Source: Acidobacteriaceae bacterium
GTDB taxonomy: Bacteria; Acidobacteriota; Terriglobia; Terriglobales; Acidobacteriaceae
DNA length: 64,000 nucleotides
Assembly: GCA_030037545.1 (NCBI GenBank)
Contig: JASHRF010000084.1
Coordinates: 1 to 64,000 of the forward strand
Reading direction: 5' to 3'
The notes beneath the pieces are model-generated. The model saw nothing but the letters and a program-made list of their open reading frames with translations, ran no database searches and was not told the DNA's origin. A program made the translations under genes and the position numbers. Shown here piece by piece: positions 35,478 through 48,264 of this stretch; the first letter of the stretch is position 1; each line of letters begins with the position of its first letter.

Positions 35478-37220
35478 ATGATGTGGAATCGCGGTCGTTT
35501 TCTTGTTCCCACCCTGGTTTGCGGCTTTTTTGCGGTGCCTGCAGCTCAAGTTCTGGCCCAGCAGGAGCCCGCTTCATCCCAGCAGCAGGCTCAACCCTCG
35601 AATCAGGACCAGGATCAGAACCCGAACTTCAATCCACTCACCCGCCAGCGCTCCGACAAAGAGCGCTACCAGTCGCAAAAGGCCCTCCGTCAGGAGTTGA
35701 AGGGAACCTACAAGACCTGGCTCAACGAGGAAGTTCCCTACATCATTACCGACCAGGAGCGGAAAGCGTTCCTGAGCCTGAGCAACGACGAGGAGCGTGA
35801 CGCTTTCATCGAGCAGTTCTGGGCGCGCCGCAATCCCGATCCCGATTCTCCCGAGAACGAATTCCGCGAAGAGCACTACCGCCGCATTGCCTACGCCAAT
35901 GAGCATTTCGCGGCTGGCAAGCCGGGCTGGAAGACAGATCGCGGACGCATTTACATCATGTGGGGTCCGCCCGACAGCATCGACTCTCACCCCTCCGGCG
36001 GCATGTACGAGCGCCCTCCGGAAGAAGGCGGCGGCGAAACCTCGACCTTCCCCTTTGAAGTCTGGCACTACCGCTATCTCGAGGGCATCGGCGAGAATAT
36101 CGATCTCGAGTTCGTGGACACCTGCCAATGCGGCGATTATCACTTCACCATCGATCGCAGCGAGAAGGACGCCCTGAAAATGGTTCCCGGCGCCGGTCTC
36201 ACGCAGTACGAGCAGATGAACGGCTCCGACAAGACTGACCGCTTCAAGGGCGGCGGCCTGGAGCAGTTGGGCAATGGACCGATGGGCTCCATGGAGCAGG
36301 GCAAGGAATTCGACCGCATCGAGCTGGCCGCCAAGATTTTTGCGCCGCCGCCCATCAAGTTCACCGATCTTGACGCCTTCATCTCCGAGCACAAGATTCT
36401 TACTGGCCCCCCGTTCCCGTTCGATGTGCGCACCGATTTCGTCAAGGTGACGGACGGCATGGACTTGGTGCCGATCACCATCCAGATTCGTGATCGCGAC
36501 ATCACTTTCGTGACCAAGGACGGCGTTTCCAAGGGCATGGTCAATATTCTGGGCAAGGTCACCACCATTACCGACAAGACCGTCCAGACCTTCGAAGACA
36601 CCGTCGAGGTGGATGAGCCAGCCGAGCTTCTTGAAAAGACTCTCGATTACCAAAAGGTCTACTGGAAGGCCCTGCCGCTGAATCCCGGTATCTACCGTCT
36701 CGACATCGCCATCAAGGACGTGAACAATCCCGACCACGTGGGCATCTATGCGCGCGGTATCAACGTGCCGGTCTACGAAGATGAAAAGCTGGGCGCCTCG
36801 TCGCTGATCCTGGCCGACAAGATGAACTCGGTTTCGTCGCATGACATCGGCAACGGCAACTTTGTAATCGGCAACACCTACGTCCGGCCGCGGGTGCCCG
36901 CCAACCCCGGCACGCCGGTAACTTTCGACCGCAACCAGGATTTGAACTTCTGGATGCAGGTTTATAATCTCGGCATTGACGCGGCGACCAAGAGCAACTC
37001 GGCTACGGTGACCTACGAGATCACCGATTCCGCAGGCTCTGTGCTCCTGACGAAGACATTGGATTCAAAAGAGTTAGGAGCGCATAGCGACCAGCTTACC
37101 GTGGAGAAGACCTTGCCCATTGCCGGCCTGGAGCCGGGTAAGTACAAGGTCACAATCCAGGTGAACGATGCCATCTCAAAACAAGATATTGCGCAATCGG
37201 CGCCTTTTGTCGTGGAATAG
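35478..37220 (+). CDS. GWxTD domain-containing secreted protein
   Basis: 580 residues with a signal peptide (TLVCGFFAVPAAQVLAQ) and then a Gln-rich linker (residues 28-60). The GWxTD domain covers about 80-200, with WLNEEVPYIITDQERKAF, FWARRNPDP, REEHYRRIAYAN and the naming motif PGWKTDRGRIYIMWGPPDSI. The middle is unrecognised; the last 130 residues form beta-sandwich-like modules (VTYEITDSAGSVLLTKTL, AGLEPGKYKVTIQV). GWxTD proteins are common in acidobacteria and Bacteroidetes and have no established biochemical function. A CarboxypepD_reg gene follows 101 bases later and may be co-transcribed. Confidence 0.88.
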   Translation: MMWNRGRFLVPTLVCGFFAVPAAQVLAQQEPASSQQQAQPSNQDQDQNPNFNPLTRQRSDKERYQSQKALRQELKGTYKTWLNEEVPYIITDQERKAFLSLSNDEERDAFIEQFWARRNPDPDSPENEFREEHYRRIAYANEHFAAGKPGWKTDRGRIYIMWGPPDSIDSHPSGGMYERPPEEGGGETSTFPFEVWHYRYLEGIGENIDLEFVDTCQCGDYHFTIDRSEKDALKMVPGAGLTQYEQMNGSDKTDRFKGGGLEQLGNGPMGSMEQGKEFDRIELAAKIFAPPPIKFTDLDAFISEHKILTGPPFPFDVRTDFVKVTDGMDLVPITIQIRDRDITFVTKDGVSKGMVNILGKVTTITDKTVQTFEDTVEVDEPAELLEKTLDYQKVYWKALPLNPGIYRLDIAIKDVNNPDHVGIYARGINVPVYEDEKLGASSLILADKMNSVSSHDIGNGNFVIGNTYVRPRVPANPGTPVTFDRNQDLNFWMQVYNLGIDAATKSNSATVTYEITDSAGSVLLTKTLDSKELGAHSDQLTVEKTLPIAGLEPGKYKVTIQVNDAISKQDIAQSAPFVVE

Positions 37221-37321
37221 GATGCAGCGGTGTAAGACGGCGAGCTGAACGGGAGATCCGGCCGCCGGCAGGAGACGATGTCGAGGAAAAAGCCAGAGGA
37301 CGCGGCGGGTCACGAGTTTTG

Positions 37322-38992
37322 ATGAAGCTGAACACCCAACTCGCCGGTTTGGCCATGCTACTTGCCTTGGGGTCCTCCCCATTGTGGGCGGTGCCTGTTT
37401 CGGTGTCGGGAACCGTCCGCGACTCTGCCGGCGTTCCCCAGATCGGCGCTACAGTCCAGTTGCTGCGCTCCGACCTGACCGTGGTGGCCATCACTTACAC
37501 CGACAGCAAGGGCCGCTTCGTCCTCTCGTCCCTCTTCCCCGGCCGCTACGCGCTCAAAGCCATGGACTCGTCATTCCTGCCCTCCATGCGCGAAAACCTC
37601 CGTCTGCGCAGCGGCAGCACGGTGGTCAATCTCACGCTAAACACTCTCTACGAAGTCATGCAGTGGCTTCCGGCGCAGCCCCGCTCCGCCAATGCCCGCA
37701 GTGACGATTGGGACTGGACGCTGCGCTCGGCCGCCGACCGCCCGCTGCTGCGTTGGCTTGAAAATGGCCCGCTGGTGGTGGTTTCCGACGGTTCCGGAAC
37801 CACGCCCAGGCTCAAGGCCCGGCTCATGGCTACCGGCCAGGCCGGCACCTTCGGCGAGAGTGGCCAGCGCTTCTCTACCACGGTTGAAGACACTCCCCAA
37901 AATAGCCGCGAATTGCTGGCTCGAGTCGATTTCGACCCTAATACCGACGCCGGCATGGAATCGATGCTCGGCTTCCGCCAGGACCTGGGTTATGCCGGCT
38001 CGGTGCAGTCGGTGGCGGCCATCACCATTCGTCCTGACATCGAGGGGGCCGGCAACCAGGGGGTGACTGAAGCCGTTGTCAGCAGCCGGGAAGCGATGCA
38101 TTTTGGCGATTCGGCCGATGCCGAAGTAGGCTCGACCGAAGCGCTCGGCCGGGCGTTCACAGGAACCGTCTCCCAGGCTCTACCGTTTGCCACGGTTGCT
38201 TGGCGCCGGGACAGCTCCACGGTTCGCTATCGCATGGCCACCATGGTGCAGGATCCCGAATCGACCGGCCCACAGGATGCTGCCATGCCCCGCTATTCGA
38301 TCCGCAATGGCGATCTGGTCTTGGAGCACGGTATGCATCAGGAAATTGGCTGGGAGCGCAGCACCGAAACCTCTGAAATGGCTGTCCTGGTCTACGCCGA
38401 CGACGTTGAGAATCCGGCCCTCGAAGCCAGCGCCCATTTCGCCAATGGCAGCGGCCCTGCGCCGGGGGCAATGCTCTTCGATCCGGAAAGCAGCCTGCTC
38501 CGCACCGCCGGTCCCAGCTACTCCTCGACTGGCTTCCAGGCCAGCGCACAGCACAATCTTCCCGGCAACAGCCTGATTCGCGCCAGCTACACCAGCGGCA
38601 GCGCTGTGGTCATGCCGGCCTTGCCGCAGGCCGAGTTCACGCAATTGATTGCCGCCGAACGCACGCGCCGGGTTCAGTCCTACGCACTTTCGCTCTCCGG
38701 CACGTTGGATGGAACCAGCACCCGCTGGCAGGCCAGTTACCGCTGGCAGCCCGACGACACTGTCACCGAGATCGCGCCCTTCACCATGGACGCGCTCGCG
38801 CCCTACCTGAATCTTCACATCTGCCAGAAAATCCATCGGTCGCGCGATGGCTCAAGCGGTATCGAAGCGCTGGTGGAAGTGCGTAATCTGCTGGCCCAGG
38901 GCTACCATCCCTACCTGCTCGGCGACGGCTCCATCCTCATCTTCGCGCAGGATCAGCGCGGCCTCACCGGTGGGCTGGCATTCACGTTCTAA
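37322..38992 (+). CDS. CarboxypepD_reg-like secreted protein
   Basis: 556 residues from the ATG at 37322. A signal peptide (LAGLAMLLALGSSPLWA) is followed by one carboxypeptidase-regulatory-like Ig-type domain (VSVSGTVRDSAGVPQIGATV, TDSKGRFVLSSLFPGRYALK) at about residues 26-105. The remaining 450 residues contain many Ser/Thr-rich alternating stretches, ending GGLAFTF, which fits a beta-barrel or adhesin-like outer-membrane part. Acidobacteria encode many TonB-receptor-like proteins that begin with this domain; this one is about half their size and has no recognisable plug. It stands alone between the GWxTD gene and lon. Confidence 0.75.
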   Translation: MKLNTQLAGLAMLLALGSSPLWAVPVSVSGTVRDSAGVPQIGATVQLLRSDLTVVAITYTDSKGRFVLSSLFPGRYALKAMDSSFLPSMRENLRLRSGSTVVNLTLNTLYEVMQWLPAQPRSANARSDDWDWTLRSAADRPLLRWLENGPLVVVSDGSGTTPRLKARLMATGQAGTFGESGQRFSTTVEDTPQNSRELLARVDFDPNTDAGMESMLGFRQDLGYAGSVQSVAAITIRPDIEGAGNQGVTEAVVSSREAMHFGDSADAEVGSTEALGRAFTGTVSQALPFATVAWRRDSSTVRYRMATMVQDPESTGPQDAAMPRYSIRNGDLVLEHGMHQEIGWERSTETSEMAVLVYADDVENPALEASAHFANGSGPAPGAMLFDPESSLLRTAGPSYSSTGFQASAQHNLPGNSLIRASYTSGSAVVMPALPQAEFTQLIAAERTRRVQSYALSLSGTLDGTSTRWQASYRWQPDDTVTEIAPFTMDALAPYLNLHICQKIHRSRDGSSGIEALVEVRNLLAQGYHPYLLGDGSILIFAQDQRGLTGGLAFTF

Positions 38993-39101
38993 AGCGCCAA
39001 CTGCGCAGCCACCCCATTCCGCTGTACAATCACGGAAAGGACCCAACCGAGCCATGAGCCGGAGGTGCTTCGCGCACGTCGAATCTCTATAAGGTGTTGC
39101 A

Positions 39102-41516
<2,415 letters not shown>

Positions 41517-41533
41517 ACTTTGTGTCAAAAGGC

Positions 41534-41609
41534 CGCCCTGTATCAGGGCACGACTTCAGTCCTGCCACAAATGACAGAGAAGGCACAAAGGCTTCAGCCC
41601 CGCGGGGCC
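41534..41609 (+). repeat. Interspersed palindromic repeat, family A, copy 4
   Basis: It starts near CCCTGTATCAGGGCACGACT, contains TCCTGCCACAAAT and ends in GGCTTCAGCCCCGCGGGGCC, with a perfect 12-base palindrome GCCCCGCGGGGC at 41597-41608. It lies between the converging lon and RNase J genes and may end transcription from both sides. Confidence 0.55.
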
Positions 41610-41646
41610 TCGACCGAGCGGCGCTGAACCCTTTTTGAGGCATGCC

Positions 41647-43302
41647 CTAGATTTCCAGGATCACGGGCATGATCATGGGCCGTCGTCCAGTCGACTTCTG
41701 GATGAGCCGCTTCAGCTCTACGCGCACTTTTTCGTTCACCATGCCGTAGTCGGATTTCTGCTCGGTGCTCAGGCCGTCCAGCGTCTTGAGCACGGTTTCG
41801 CGCGCCTGGTCGGTGATGTCGGCGCCGCCGAAGCCGCGCATCAGAACCTCCGGCTCGCGCTCCACCTTGCCGGTTTTCTTGTTGATGGCCAGGACCGCCA
41901 GCACCACGCCGTCCTCGGAAAGAATGCGCCGGTCGCGAATGACGAGGTCCTCCACCACGTCAATCGACGAGCCGGAGTCGATCAGAATGCGCCCGGCCGT
42001 CACCTTCTCCTGCTTGCGCGCGTCGTCGCGATCCAGCTCCAGCACATCGCCGTCCTCGATCACCATGGCGTGCTCCACCGCGCCCGTCTCCATGGCCACC
42101 TGCGCGTGCCGCCTCAAGTAGCGATAATCGCCGTGCACGGGGATGAAAAACTTGGGCCGGACGAGATTGATGAGCAGGCGCATCTCTTCCTGACTGCCGT
42201 GTCCGCTCACGTGAATGAGACCGTGCTGGCCGTCGTCGTAAATCACATTGGCCTCGCGGCGGCTGAGGTGATCGATCACGCGGAAAATGCCCTTCTCGTT
42301 GCCGGGTATGATGCGCGAGCTCAGCACCACCGTGTCGCCGGGCACGATCTTGGCGTGTTTGTGATTGTCGACCGCGGCGCGGCTGAGGGCGCTCATGGGC
42401 TCGCCCTGCGTGCCGCTGATCAGCACCAGCAACTGCTCAGGCGCGTAGTCGCGCATTTGACCGGGGTTGATGATGAGGCCGGTGGGCACGTCAATGTAGC
42501 CCAGATCCTGCGCAATCTCAGTGCTCTCCATCATGGAGCGGCCGATGGTCACCACTTTGCGCCCGTGCTTGCGCGCCAGCTCCATGGCGATACGGATGCG
42601 GTAGATGGACGACGAGAAGCAGCTGAAGAAGAGTTTTTTGCGTGTCTGGGTAAAGATTTCATCCAGGCGCGGCACCACGGCGCGTTCGCTGGGCGTGTAG
42701 CCAGGCCGCTCCACATTTGTAGAGTCCTGCAGCAGCGCCAGCACGCCCCTCTTGCCGTATTCGGCAAAGCTGTGCAGGTCGAAGGCCTTGTCGTCAAGTG
42801 GAGCAAGATCGATTTTGAAGTCGCCGGTGTGGATCACGATGCCCACCGGCGTCTCGATGGCCAGCGCCACGCAATCGACCAGAGAGTGCGTAACGTGAAT
42901 GGGCTCGATAGTGAACGGGCCGATAGTGAATTTCTCGCGCGGAGCGATTTCAATAAGCTCGGTTTCGTCCAGCATCTGGTGTTCTTCAAGCTTGCCTTCG
43001 ACAAAGGCCAGCGTGAACTCAGTGGCGTAGACGGGAACTTTGAGCTCGTTCAAGATCCAAGGCAATCCGCCGATGTGGTCCTCGTGTCCGTGGGTGAGCA
43101 CGATGGCGCGCACGTGTTTCTTGTTTTCGATCAGGTAGGTTATGTCGGGCACGACGATATCGACGCCGAGCAGCTCGGACTCAGGGAACATCAAGCCCGC
43201 GTCGATCACAATGATGTCGTCCTGCCAGCGTATTGCAAGGCAGTTCATGCCGAACTCGCCCAGGCCGCCTAAAGGAATGATTTGTAACTTTTTTGTCTGC
43301 AT
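41647..43302 (-). CDS. rnj: Ribonuclease J
   Basis: 551 residues. The metallo-beta-lactamase domain begins IIPLGGLGEFGMNCLAI and has the zinc motif HGHEDH at 71-76. The beta-CASP part inserts in the middle (FFSCFSSSIYRIRIAMELA, TIGRSMMESTEIA, GTQGEPMSAL). The C-terminal region includes HVSGHGSQEEMRLLINLV, which completes the active site, and a dimerising tail. RNase J has both 5'-to-3' exonuclease and endonuclease activity and takes part in mRNA decay and rRNA maturation. The gene is alone, convergent to lon. Confidence 0.96.
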   Translation of the reverse strand: MQTKKLQIIPLGGLGEFGMNCLAIRWQDDIIVIDAGLMFPESELLGVDIVVPDITYLIENKKHVRAIVLTHGHEDHIGGLPWILNELKVPVYATEFTLAFVEGKLEEHQMLDETELIEIAPREKFTIGPFTIEPIHVTHSLVDCVALAIETPVGIVIHTGDFKIDLAPLDDKAFDLHSFAEYGKRGVLALLQDSTNVERPGYTPSERAVVPRLDEIFTQTRKKLFFSCFSSSIYRIRIAMELARKHGRKVVTIGRSMMESTEIAQDLGYIDVPTGLIINPGQMRDYAPEQLLVLISGTQGEPMSALSRAAVDNHKHAKIVPGDTVVLSSRIIPGNEKGIFRVIDHLSRREANVIYDDGQHGLIHVSGHGSQEEMRLLINLVRPKFFIPVHGDYRYLRRHAQVAMETGAVEHAMVIEDGDVLELDRDDARKQEKVTAGRILIDSGSSIDVVEDLVIRDRRILSEDGVVLAVLAINKKTGKVEREPEVLMRGFGGADITDQARETVLKTLDGLSTEQKSDYGMVNEKVRVELKRLIQKSTGRRPMIMPVILEI

Positions 43303-43473
43303 TGCTCAGCTTCGATGCTAACACCCGCGCTCAGCGGAAGATCGCAGCGCCATGCGCACAGCGCGCCTGGGATCGCTTTGATCGGCTGGATCGAGGGTCC
43401 TGTTTTCGAAATTCACTTCATCAAACCGCCGGTAAAAAGCAGGCTGATCCAGTCACGCATTCCGTTACGCCGT

Positions 43474-44199
43474 TCACTTCCCAAGGTGATAGCTGATTCC
43501 CGAAGTATAGGACATGACATCGAGGCCTGGGTTGGACGGAACAATAAACGCGTCCGAAAAATGAAAGTCACCCATCCCCATGCGCAATTCGAGTCTCTTG
43601 CTCATTCGAATCTGTACGCCGATGTCGGACTGCAAGCTGATGTTTTCATAGCTTGCGTTGGGCGATTCCGCCTTCTGCGTGAACACCAGGAATCCGCCTT
43701 TGGCCATGAGATACGGCTTGATGGCCTTGCCGTCGCGCCACAGCAAGCGAAAGCCGATGGGCGTGATCCCGATTCCCGGCACATGCTGCTTTTTCGTCGA
43801 CAGCGGATTGCCGTAGTAGTCCAGTTTGGCTGGCTCGTCGAGAAGCACAAACGGCAAGAACTCCGCCACGTAGTAGACATTGGCGCCAAGAAAACGCCCC
43901 CATGAATGGCGATCGTACTCAACGCCCGAGGAGAACAGCTTGCTGTCCTCGCCGGCGGCGAAGATCGTGTAGTTGCCGAAGGAACCCTCGCCCTCGAAAA
44001 TGAGCTCGCTCGCTGGCGGCTTCTTATCTTTCGTCGCCTCCGCCATCGGGATATCCGCGATCGCTGTTGTGCCGCTCTCTTGCGCGGTCAGGGGCTGGGG
44101 CGCGAGGAAGCTCACAGCCGCCAGAACGAACAGGCAACTTACCCCGCAATATCGGAAGCGCTTGCGTTGCCGGAATTGAGAATCGTGGCTTCGATCCAT
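43474..44199 (-). CDS. PagL-like acyloxyacyl hydrolase, outer membrane
   Basis: 241 residues from the ATG at 44199, with AGGAGAG seven bases upstream; the open frame to 44226 lacks this. A signal peptide ends near LAPQPLTAQ. The C-terminal 150 residues show beta strands with PGIGITPIGFRLLWRDGKAI, PYLMAKGGFLVFTQ and the family's end block GDFHFSDAF...NPGLDVMSYTSGISYHLG. In PagL the histidine and serine of the HxxS-type block remove the 3-O acyl chain of lipid A. Here His-Phe-Ser is present but spaced closer than in classical PagL, so activity is uncertain. It faces the same way as the next barrel gene, 77 bases apart. Confidence 0.7.
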   Translation of the reverse strand: MDRSHDSQFRQRKRFRYCGVSCLFVLAAVSFLAPQPLTAQESGTTAIADIPMAEATKDKKPPASELIFEGEGSFGNYTIFAAGEDSKLFSSGVEYDRHSWGRFLGANVYYVAEFLPFVLLDEPAKLDYYGNPLSTKKQHVPGIGITPIGFRLLWRDGKAIKPYLMAKGGFLVFTQKAESPNASYENISLQSDIGVQIRMSKRLELRMGMGDFHFSDAFIVPSNPGLDVMSYTSGISYHLGK

Positions 44200-44275
44200 C
44201 AACAAACTCTCCTGCCCTGGAATCAATCTGGAACGGTACTGTTTGGCTCAGATCTTCATGCCGGAACAATGGTGC

Positions 44276-44854
44276 TTAGAAGCGCCATACAATTCCGGTG
44301 GAGATGCGGCCGAAGAAAGTCGGCAGACCGGGGACATAGATGGGCGCCCCGGTGTGCGACCGCGATTGGTCGATCTTAAAATAGGCGTATTGAAAATCGC
44401 CCAGCACCCGCAATGCGAAAAGCCGCGAAATGGGCGTGTCCAGGCCGCCGCCGAGAATCGCCGAAAATGACGCGGTGTCGCCGATGGCCCCCTTTGCCCC
44501 CCAGTTGGCGTTCACATTGCCTTCACCGGCCAGCGCCTCAACAAACGCGGATTCTCTGCCGAAGTTCCTGCCGTATTGTCCGCCGCCCATGATGAAATAC
44601 GGGTGCTCCGATGCGCCCAGATTGGTGCCCTGGTACGCGAAACCATCGAGCTTGAAGCGCAGATCGTGCCAGGGTGGAATGGCGAAAGCCACTTCCCCGC
44701 CATTCAGCGGCTGATGTGACCCACTCACACCGTTGAGAGAGTTGGACAGGAAGGTGTAGCCGCCGTAAAGCTGGTAGCGCGATGGATTAGCCGTTTGGGC
44801 GTGGAGGGCGGCAGCAAACAGGAGCGCCATATACCCAAGCTGACGAAGTGACAT
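44276..44854 (-). CDS. Outer-membrane beta-barrel protein
   Basis: 192 residues from the ATG at 44854, preceded by GGAGG five bases upstream. A signal peptide (LGYMALLFAAALHAQ) is followed by alternating strands: YQLYGGYTFLSNSLN, EVAFAIPPWHDLRFKLDGF, YFIMGGGQYGRNF, ALRVLGDFQYAYFK and a terminal RISTGIVWRF ending in Phe. It looks like an eight-stranded barrel without further domains. It lies upstream of the PagL-like gene on the same strand, so both may be one transcript of envelope proteins. No function can be assigned. Confidence 0.75.
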   Translation of the reverse strand: MSLRQLGYMALLFAAALHAQTANPSRYQLYGGYTFLSNSLNGVSGSHQPLNGGEVAFAIPPWHDLRFKLDGFAYQGTNLGASEHPYFIMGGGQYGRNFGRESAFVEALAGEGNVNANWGAKGAIGDTASFSAILGGGLDTPISRLFALRVLGDFQYAYFKIDQSRSHTGAPIYVPGLPTFFGRISTGIVWRF

Positions 44855-45014
44855 TGAGCCTCCGGATACGATGCACTTTATTCTATTTTGTCTGAATCGC
44901 CCGAGTCTGCGCGAGCAAGCGAACCCGCCGCCGCAGCACCCGACTGCCACACCCAGCGGAATCGGTGCGCCAGCGGAGCGCGAAAAAGTTCATTCCGAAC
45001 CCGCCTGGGCCACT

Positions 45015-45458
45015 TTATTCTGCATTTTCTGGTTCGATGTTGACGCATGGCGCCTTGCGGGATTTCGCTTCGCACCGCCCGAATATTCGTCCCCGTCTTG
45101 ACTGCGCACCGGCTACCGTTTGCGGGGCAGGCTTTCCCTTCGCTTTGCGGCGAGAGTTTTCCAGTAAGGTGACTTCGCTGAGTTTCTCCACGTCCGCAAG
45201 ATCCTGATGCCTTCCCGAAGCGAGCATATTTTGAATCAAATGCCCCCTCGAGATGATGTGCGCCGGGGCTCCCTTGTCGAGCATTCTCTCCACGCGGTAT
45301 TTCCACGCGTCCTCGAAAGTCACTCCGGCGATTCCCTGCAGGATGTCTACTCGGTCTGGCTCGACGCCAAGCTGAAAAACGGAGGATGCCTTGTCATTGA
45401 AGTCGGCGGGGGTCGCAACGCCTCTCTTCCTGCACTCTGCTCTCAGACTGCTCTCCAA
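45015..45458 (-). pseudogene. Nucleotidyltransferase (MNT/DUF6036-like), N-terminal core deleted
   Basis: The frame reads VATPADFNDKASSVFQLGVE, PDRVDILQGIAGVTFEDAW and then ISRGHLIQNMLASGRHQDLA with DVEKL. These are the second half of small nucleotidyltransferases, where IDLLT.I.GV.FE.AW and REDLI.NK.A.GR.QDL.D.E are diagnostic. The first half, with the GG motif and the two metal-binding aspartates, should precede this but is missing: only 14 codons separate the upstream gene's end from the match. A deletion of about 70-80 codons explains it. The last 40 residues are basic and unrelated. It overlaps the small gene before it by 16 bases. Without the metal site it cannot transfer nucleotides. 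Confidence 0.65.
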
Positions 45459-45670
45459 TTGGGGCGCAGGACGCGGACCAACGTCCTATTCGAGGGTCTG
45501 CGATCCAGATCGATTCCCTTGGCGAAATACGCTTCCCTGTTCACTTCGTCAATGGCGTTCATTCGTTCAGCTACGCTGCGGCGTTCCCAGTACCGGTAAG
45601 CTTCCATTCGTTGGGCTTTCAGATCGCTAACCCGGCGGATTGTCCTGGCAGTCGGCATTGTCAAGCGCAT
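45443..45670 (-). CDS. Small protein preceding the nucleotidyltransferase remnant (antitoxin-like)
   Basis: 75 residues. The ATG at 45670 is two bases after the gyrA stop codon; a second ATG at 45658 is possible. The protein is helical and charged, with RVSDLKAQRMEAYRYWERRS, VAERMNAIDEVNREAYFAKG and SNRTLVRVLRPNW. This composition is that of the small partner usually found just before such nucleotidyltransferase genes, where it probably acts as antitoxin. Because the transferase is broken, the partner is orphaned. It is most likely translated from the gyrA message, which would explain why it survived. Confidence 0.55.
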   Translation of the reverse strand: MRLTMPTARTIRRVSDLKAQRMEAYRYWERRSVAERMNAIDEVNREAYFAKGIDLDRRPSNRTLVRVLRPNWRAV

Positions 45671-45672
45671 CC

Positions 45673-48264
45673 TTACTGCAGCAGCGTCCCCTGCTCCTCG
45701 TCCTTGCCGTTGCCGTTCAGCTCTTCGGGCGGGATGATGACTGCGGCGGCGACCTTGTCCTCCGGCTCCAGATTCAGCAGGCGTACGCCCTGCGTGGCGC
45801 GGCCGGCGGCGCGGATGGTCTTGGTATCGACGCGGATAATCTTGCCGAACTGGCTGATGACCATCAGCTCGCTGCTATCGTCGACGAGCTGAATGGTGCT
45901 TACGCGGCCGATGCGGTCGGTGACGGCCATGTTCTTGACGCCCTTGCCGCCGCGCGATTGCAAGCGGTACTCCTCGACATCGGTGCGCTTGCCAAAGCCG
46001 TTTTCGCTTACCGAAAGGATGCGGTATGCGCCGGCTTCGTGCTCTTTCGGCGTAACGGCAACGCCGACTACGTAATCATTCTTGATAAGTGAAATCCCGC
46101 GCACGCCGTAGGCCGGACGGCCCATGGAGCGCACGTCGCTTTCGTCGAAGCGGATGGCGAGGCCGAGGTGCGTGGCCAGGAAAACAATCTGGTTGCCGTC
46201 GGTGATGCGCGCTCTCACCAGCTCGTCGTCTTTCTCTATGCCAATGGCGATGATGCCGCGCGCCATCACGTTGGAGAAATCCTTGAGCGGCGTCTTCTTT
46301 ACCGTGCCCTGGCGCGTGGCGAAGAAGACATACTTGCCCTCTTCCTCAAGATCGCGAACGGGAAGAATGGCGCGCACGTTTTCGCCGGGCTGCAAGTCAA
46401 GCAGGCTCTGCATCGACTTGCCTTTGCCCGCCGCGCCCACGTCGGGAATCTCGTAGACCTTGAGCCAGTACACGCGGCCGGTGTTGGTGAAGCAGAGCAG
46501 ATACGCATGCGTGGAGTCGATGATGAGCTGCGCGACAAAATCCTCCTCGCGCGTCTTCATGCCCATGCGTCCCGTGCCGCCGCGCCGCTGCTGGCGATAG
46601 GTGCTGATCGGTGTGCGCTTCAGGTAGCCCTGGTGGCTCACAGTCACCGCGACCTGCTCGTCGGCGATCAAGTCTTCAAGCTGCAGTTCCGCGCTCTCGT
46701 CCACAATCTCGGTACGGCGCTTGTCGCCGTACTTGTCACGAACCTCTTCGAGCTCCTTCACGATCACGCCGCGCAGCTTGGCGTCGCTGGCCAGGATCTC
46801 TTCATATTCAGCAATCTTGCGGCGGATCTCCTTGAGCTCATTGAGCAGCTCGTCGATGGAGAGCTGAGTGAGCCGGTACAGTTGCAATTCGAGGATGGCG
46901 TCGATCTGGCGCAGCGTGAGGCCGCGCTCTTCGTGGCGCATCATCTCGCGGTCCAGCTTGATAACAATTTCTGTGCCTTTTCCCCAAGCGTACAGGTTTT
47001 CACGCGCCTCGGCCCGCGAAGTCGATCCGCGAATGATCTTGATGACCGTATCGAGATTGTCGAGGGCGATCTTGAGGCCCTCCAAGATGTGCTCGCGCTC
47101 GCGCGCCTTGCGCAGCAGGTATACAGTGCGCCGCTGTACCACCTCGATGCGGTGATCGATGAAGGCGCGGAGGGCGCCGTCCATCCCCAGCTCGCGCGGC
47201 TGCCCGTTGAGCACCGCCAGGAAAATCATGGAGAAGCTTTCCTGCATCTGGGTGTGCTTGTAGAGCTGGTTGAGCACGATCTCCGGTTGCGCGCCGCGTT
47301 TGAGCTCGATGACGATCCTCATGCCGTCGCGATCGCTCTCGTCGCGCACATCGCCGATATCGTCGATGATCTTCTCGTTGGTCAGCTCGGCAATGCGCTC
47401 GATGAGCCTGGACTTGTTCACCTGGTAGGGAATTTCGGTGACCACAATGGCCTGGCGTTCCTTGGTCAGGTTCTCCATGGCCACGCGGGCGCGCATCATG
47501 AAGCGGCCGCGCCCGGTTTTGTAGGCCTGAGCAATGCCGCCTTTGCCGTAGAGAAATCCGCCGGTAGGGAAGTCCGGCCCCTGCACGTGCTTCAGCACTT
47601 CGGCCAGTCCGGCGCTGGGATTCTTCACCAGAGCGATGGCGGCATTAACTACCTCGGTGAGGTTGTGCGGCGGAATGTTGGTGGCCATGCCCACGGCGAT
47701 GCCGCTCGAGCCATTGACGATGAGATTGGGAAAGCGTGTGGGCAGAACCGACGGCTCCATCGTGGACTCGTCGTAGTTGGGCACAAAGTCCACGGTTTCC
47801 ATGTCGATATCGGCCAGCAGCTCGCCGGCCAGCCGCTCCATGCGGCACTCGGTGTAGCGCATGGCCGCCGGCGGATCGCCGTCCACAGAGCCAAAGTTGC
47901 CCTGGCCGTCCACCAGCGGATAGCGCAGCGTAAAGGGCTGGGCCATGCGCACCAGCGTGTCGTAAATGGCAGAGTCGCCATGGGGGTGGTATACGCCCAT
48001 GGCCTGACCGACGACCTTGGCGCACTTGGTGTATTTCTTGTTGTACTCCAGGCCCATCTCGCTCATGGTGTAGAGCACGCGCCGGTGCACCGGCTTGAGG
48101 CCGTCGCGCGCGTCGGGCAGCGCCCGCCCGATGATCACGCTCATCGAGTAGTCGAGGTAGGAGCGGCGCATTTCCTCCTCGATGTTGATGGGAATGAGGT
48201 TAGTGCCGCTGCCGGGAGGCGTGCCGCCATCGAGAGGGAGTTGGGGATTTTGGTCGTCTGCCAT
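45673..48264 (-). CDS. gyrA: DNA gyrase subunit A
   Basis: 863 residues. The breakage-reunion domain has Tyr137 (AMRYTECRM) as the DNA-linking residue. The quinolone-determining region reads [19 protein letters not shown], with Ser98 and Asp102 at the positions of E. coli Ser83 and Asp87, the susceptible state. The C-terminal wrapping domain has the GyrA box in [11 protein letters not shown], so this is gyrase rather than topoisomerase IV. With GyrB it introduces negative supercoils. gyrB is not in this window. A promoter is visible 76-105 bases upstream. A small gene starts two bases after its stop. Confidence 0.97.
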   Translation of the reverse strand: MADDQNPQLPLDGGTPPGSGTNLIPINIEEEMRRSYLDYSMSVIIGRALPDARDGLKPVHRRVLYTMSEMGLEYNKKYTKCAKVVGQAMGVYHPHGDSAIYDTLVRMAQPFTLRYPLVDGQGNFGSVDGDPPAAMRYTECRMERLAGELLADIDMETVDFVPNYDESTMEPSVLPTRFPNLIVNGSSGIAVGMATNIPPHNLTEVVNAAIALVKNPSAGLAEVLKHVQGPDFPTGGFLYGKGGIAQAYKTGRGRFMMRARVAMENLTKERQAIVVTEIPYQVNKSRLIERIAELTNEKIIDDIGDVRDESDRDGMRIVIELKRGAQPEIVLNQLYKHTQMQESFSMIFLAVLNGQPRELGMDGALRAFIDHRIEVVQRRTVYLLRKAREREHILEGLKIALDNLDTVIKIIRGSTSRAEARENLYAWGKGTEIVIKLDREMMRHEERGLTLRQIDAILELQLYRLTQLSIDELLNELKEIRRKIAEYEEILASDAKLRGVIVKELEEVRDKYGDKRRTEIVDESAELQLEDLIADEQVAVTVSHQGYLKRTPISTYRQQRRGGTGRMGMKTREEDFVAQLIIDSTHAYLLCFTNTGRVYWLKVYEIPDVGAAGKGKSMQSLLDLQPGENVRAILPVRDLEEEGKYVFFATRQGTVKKTPLKDFSNVMARGIIAIGIEKDDELVRARITDGNQIVFLATHLGLAIRFDESDVRSMGRPAYGVRGISLIKNDYVVGVAVTPKEHEAGAYRILSVSENGFGKRTDVEEYRLQSRGGKGVKNMAVTDRIGRVSTIQLVDDSSELMVISQFGKIIRVDTKTIRAAGRATQGVRLLNLEPEDKVAAAVIIPPEELNGNGKDEEQGTLLQ

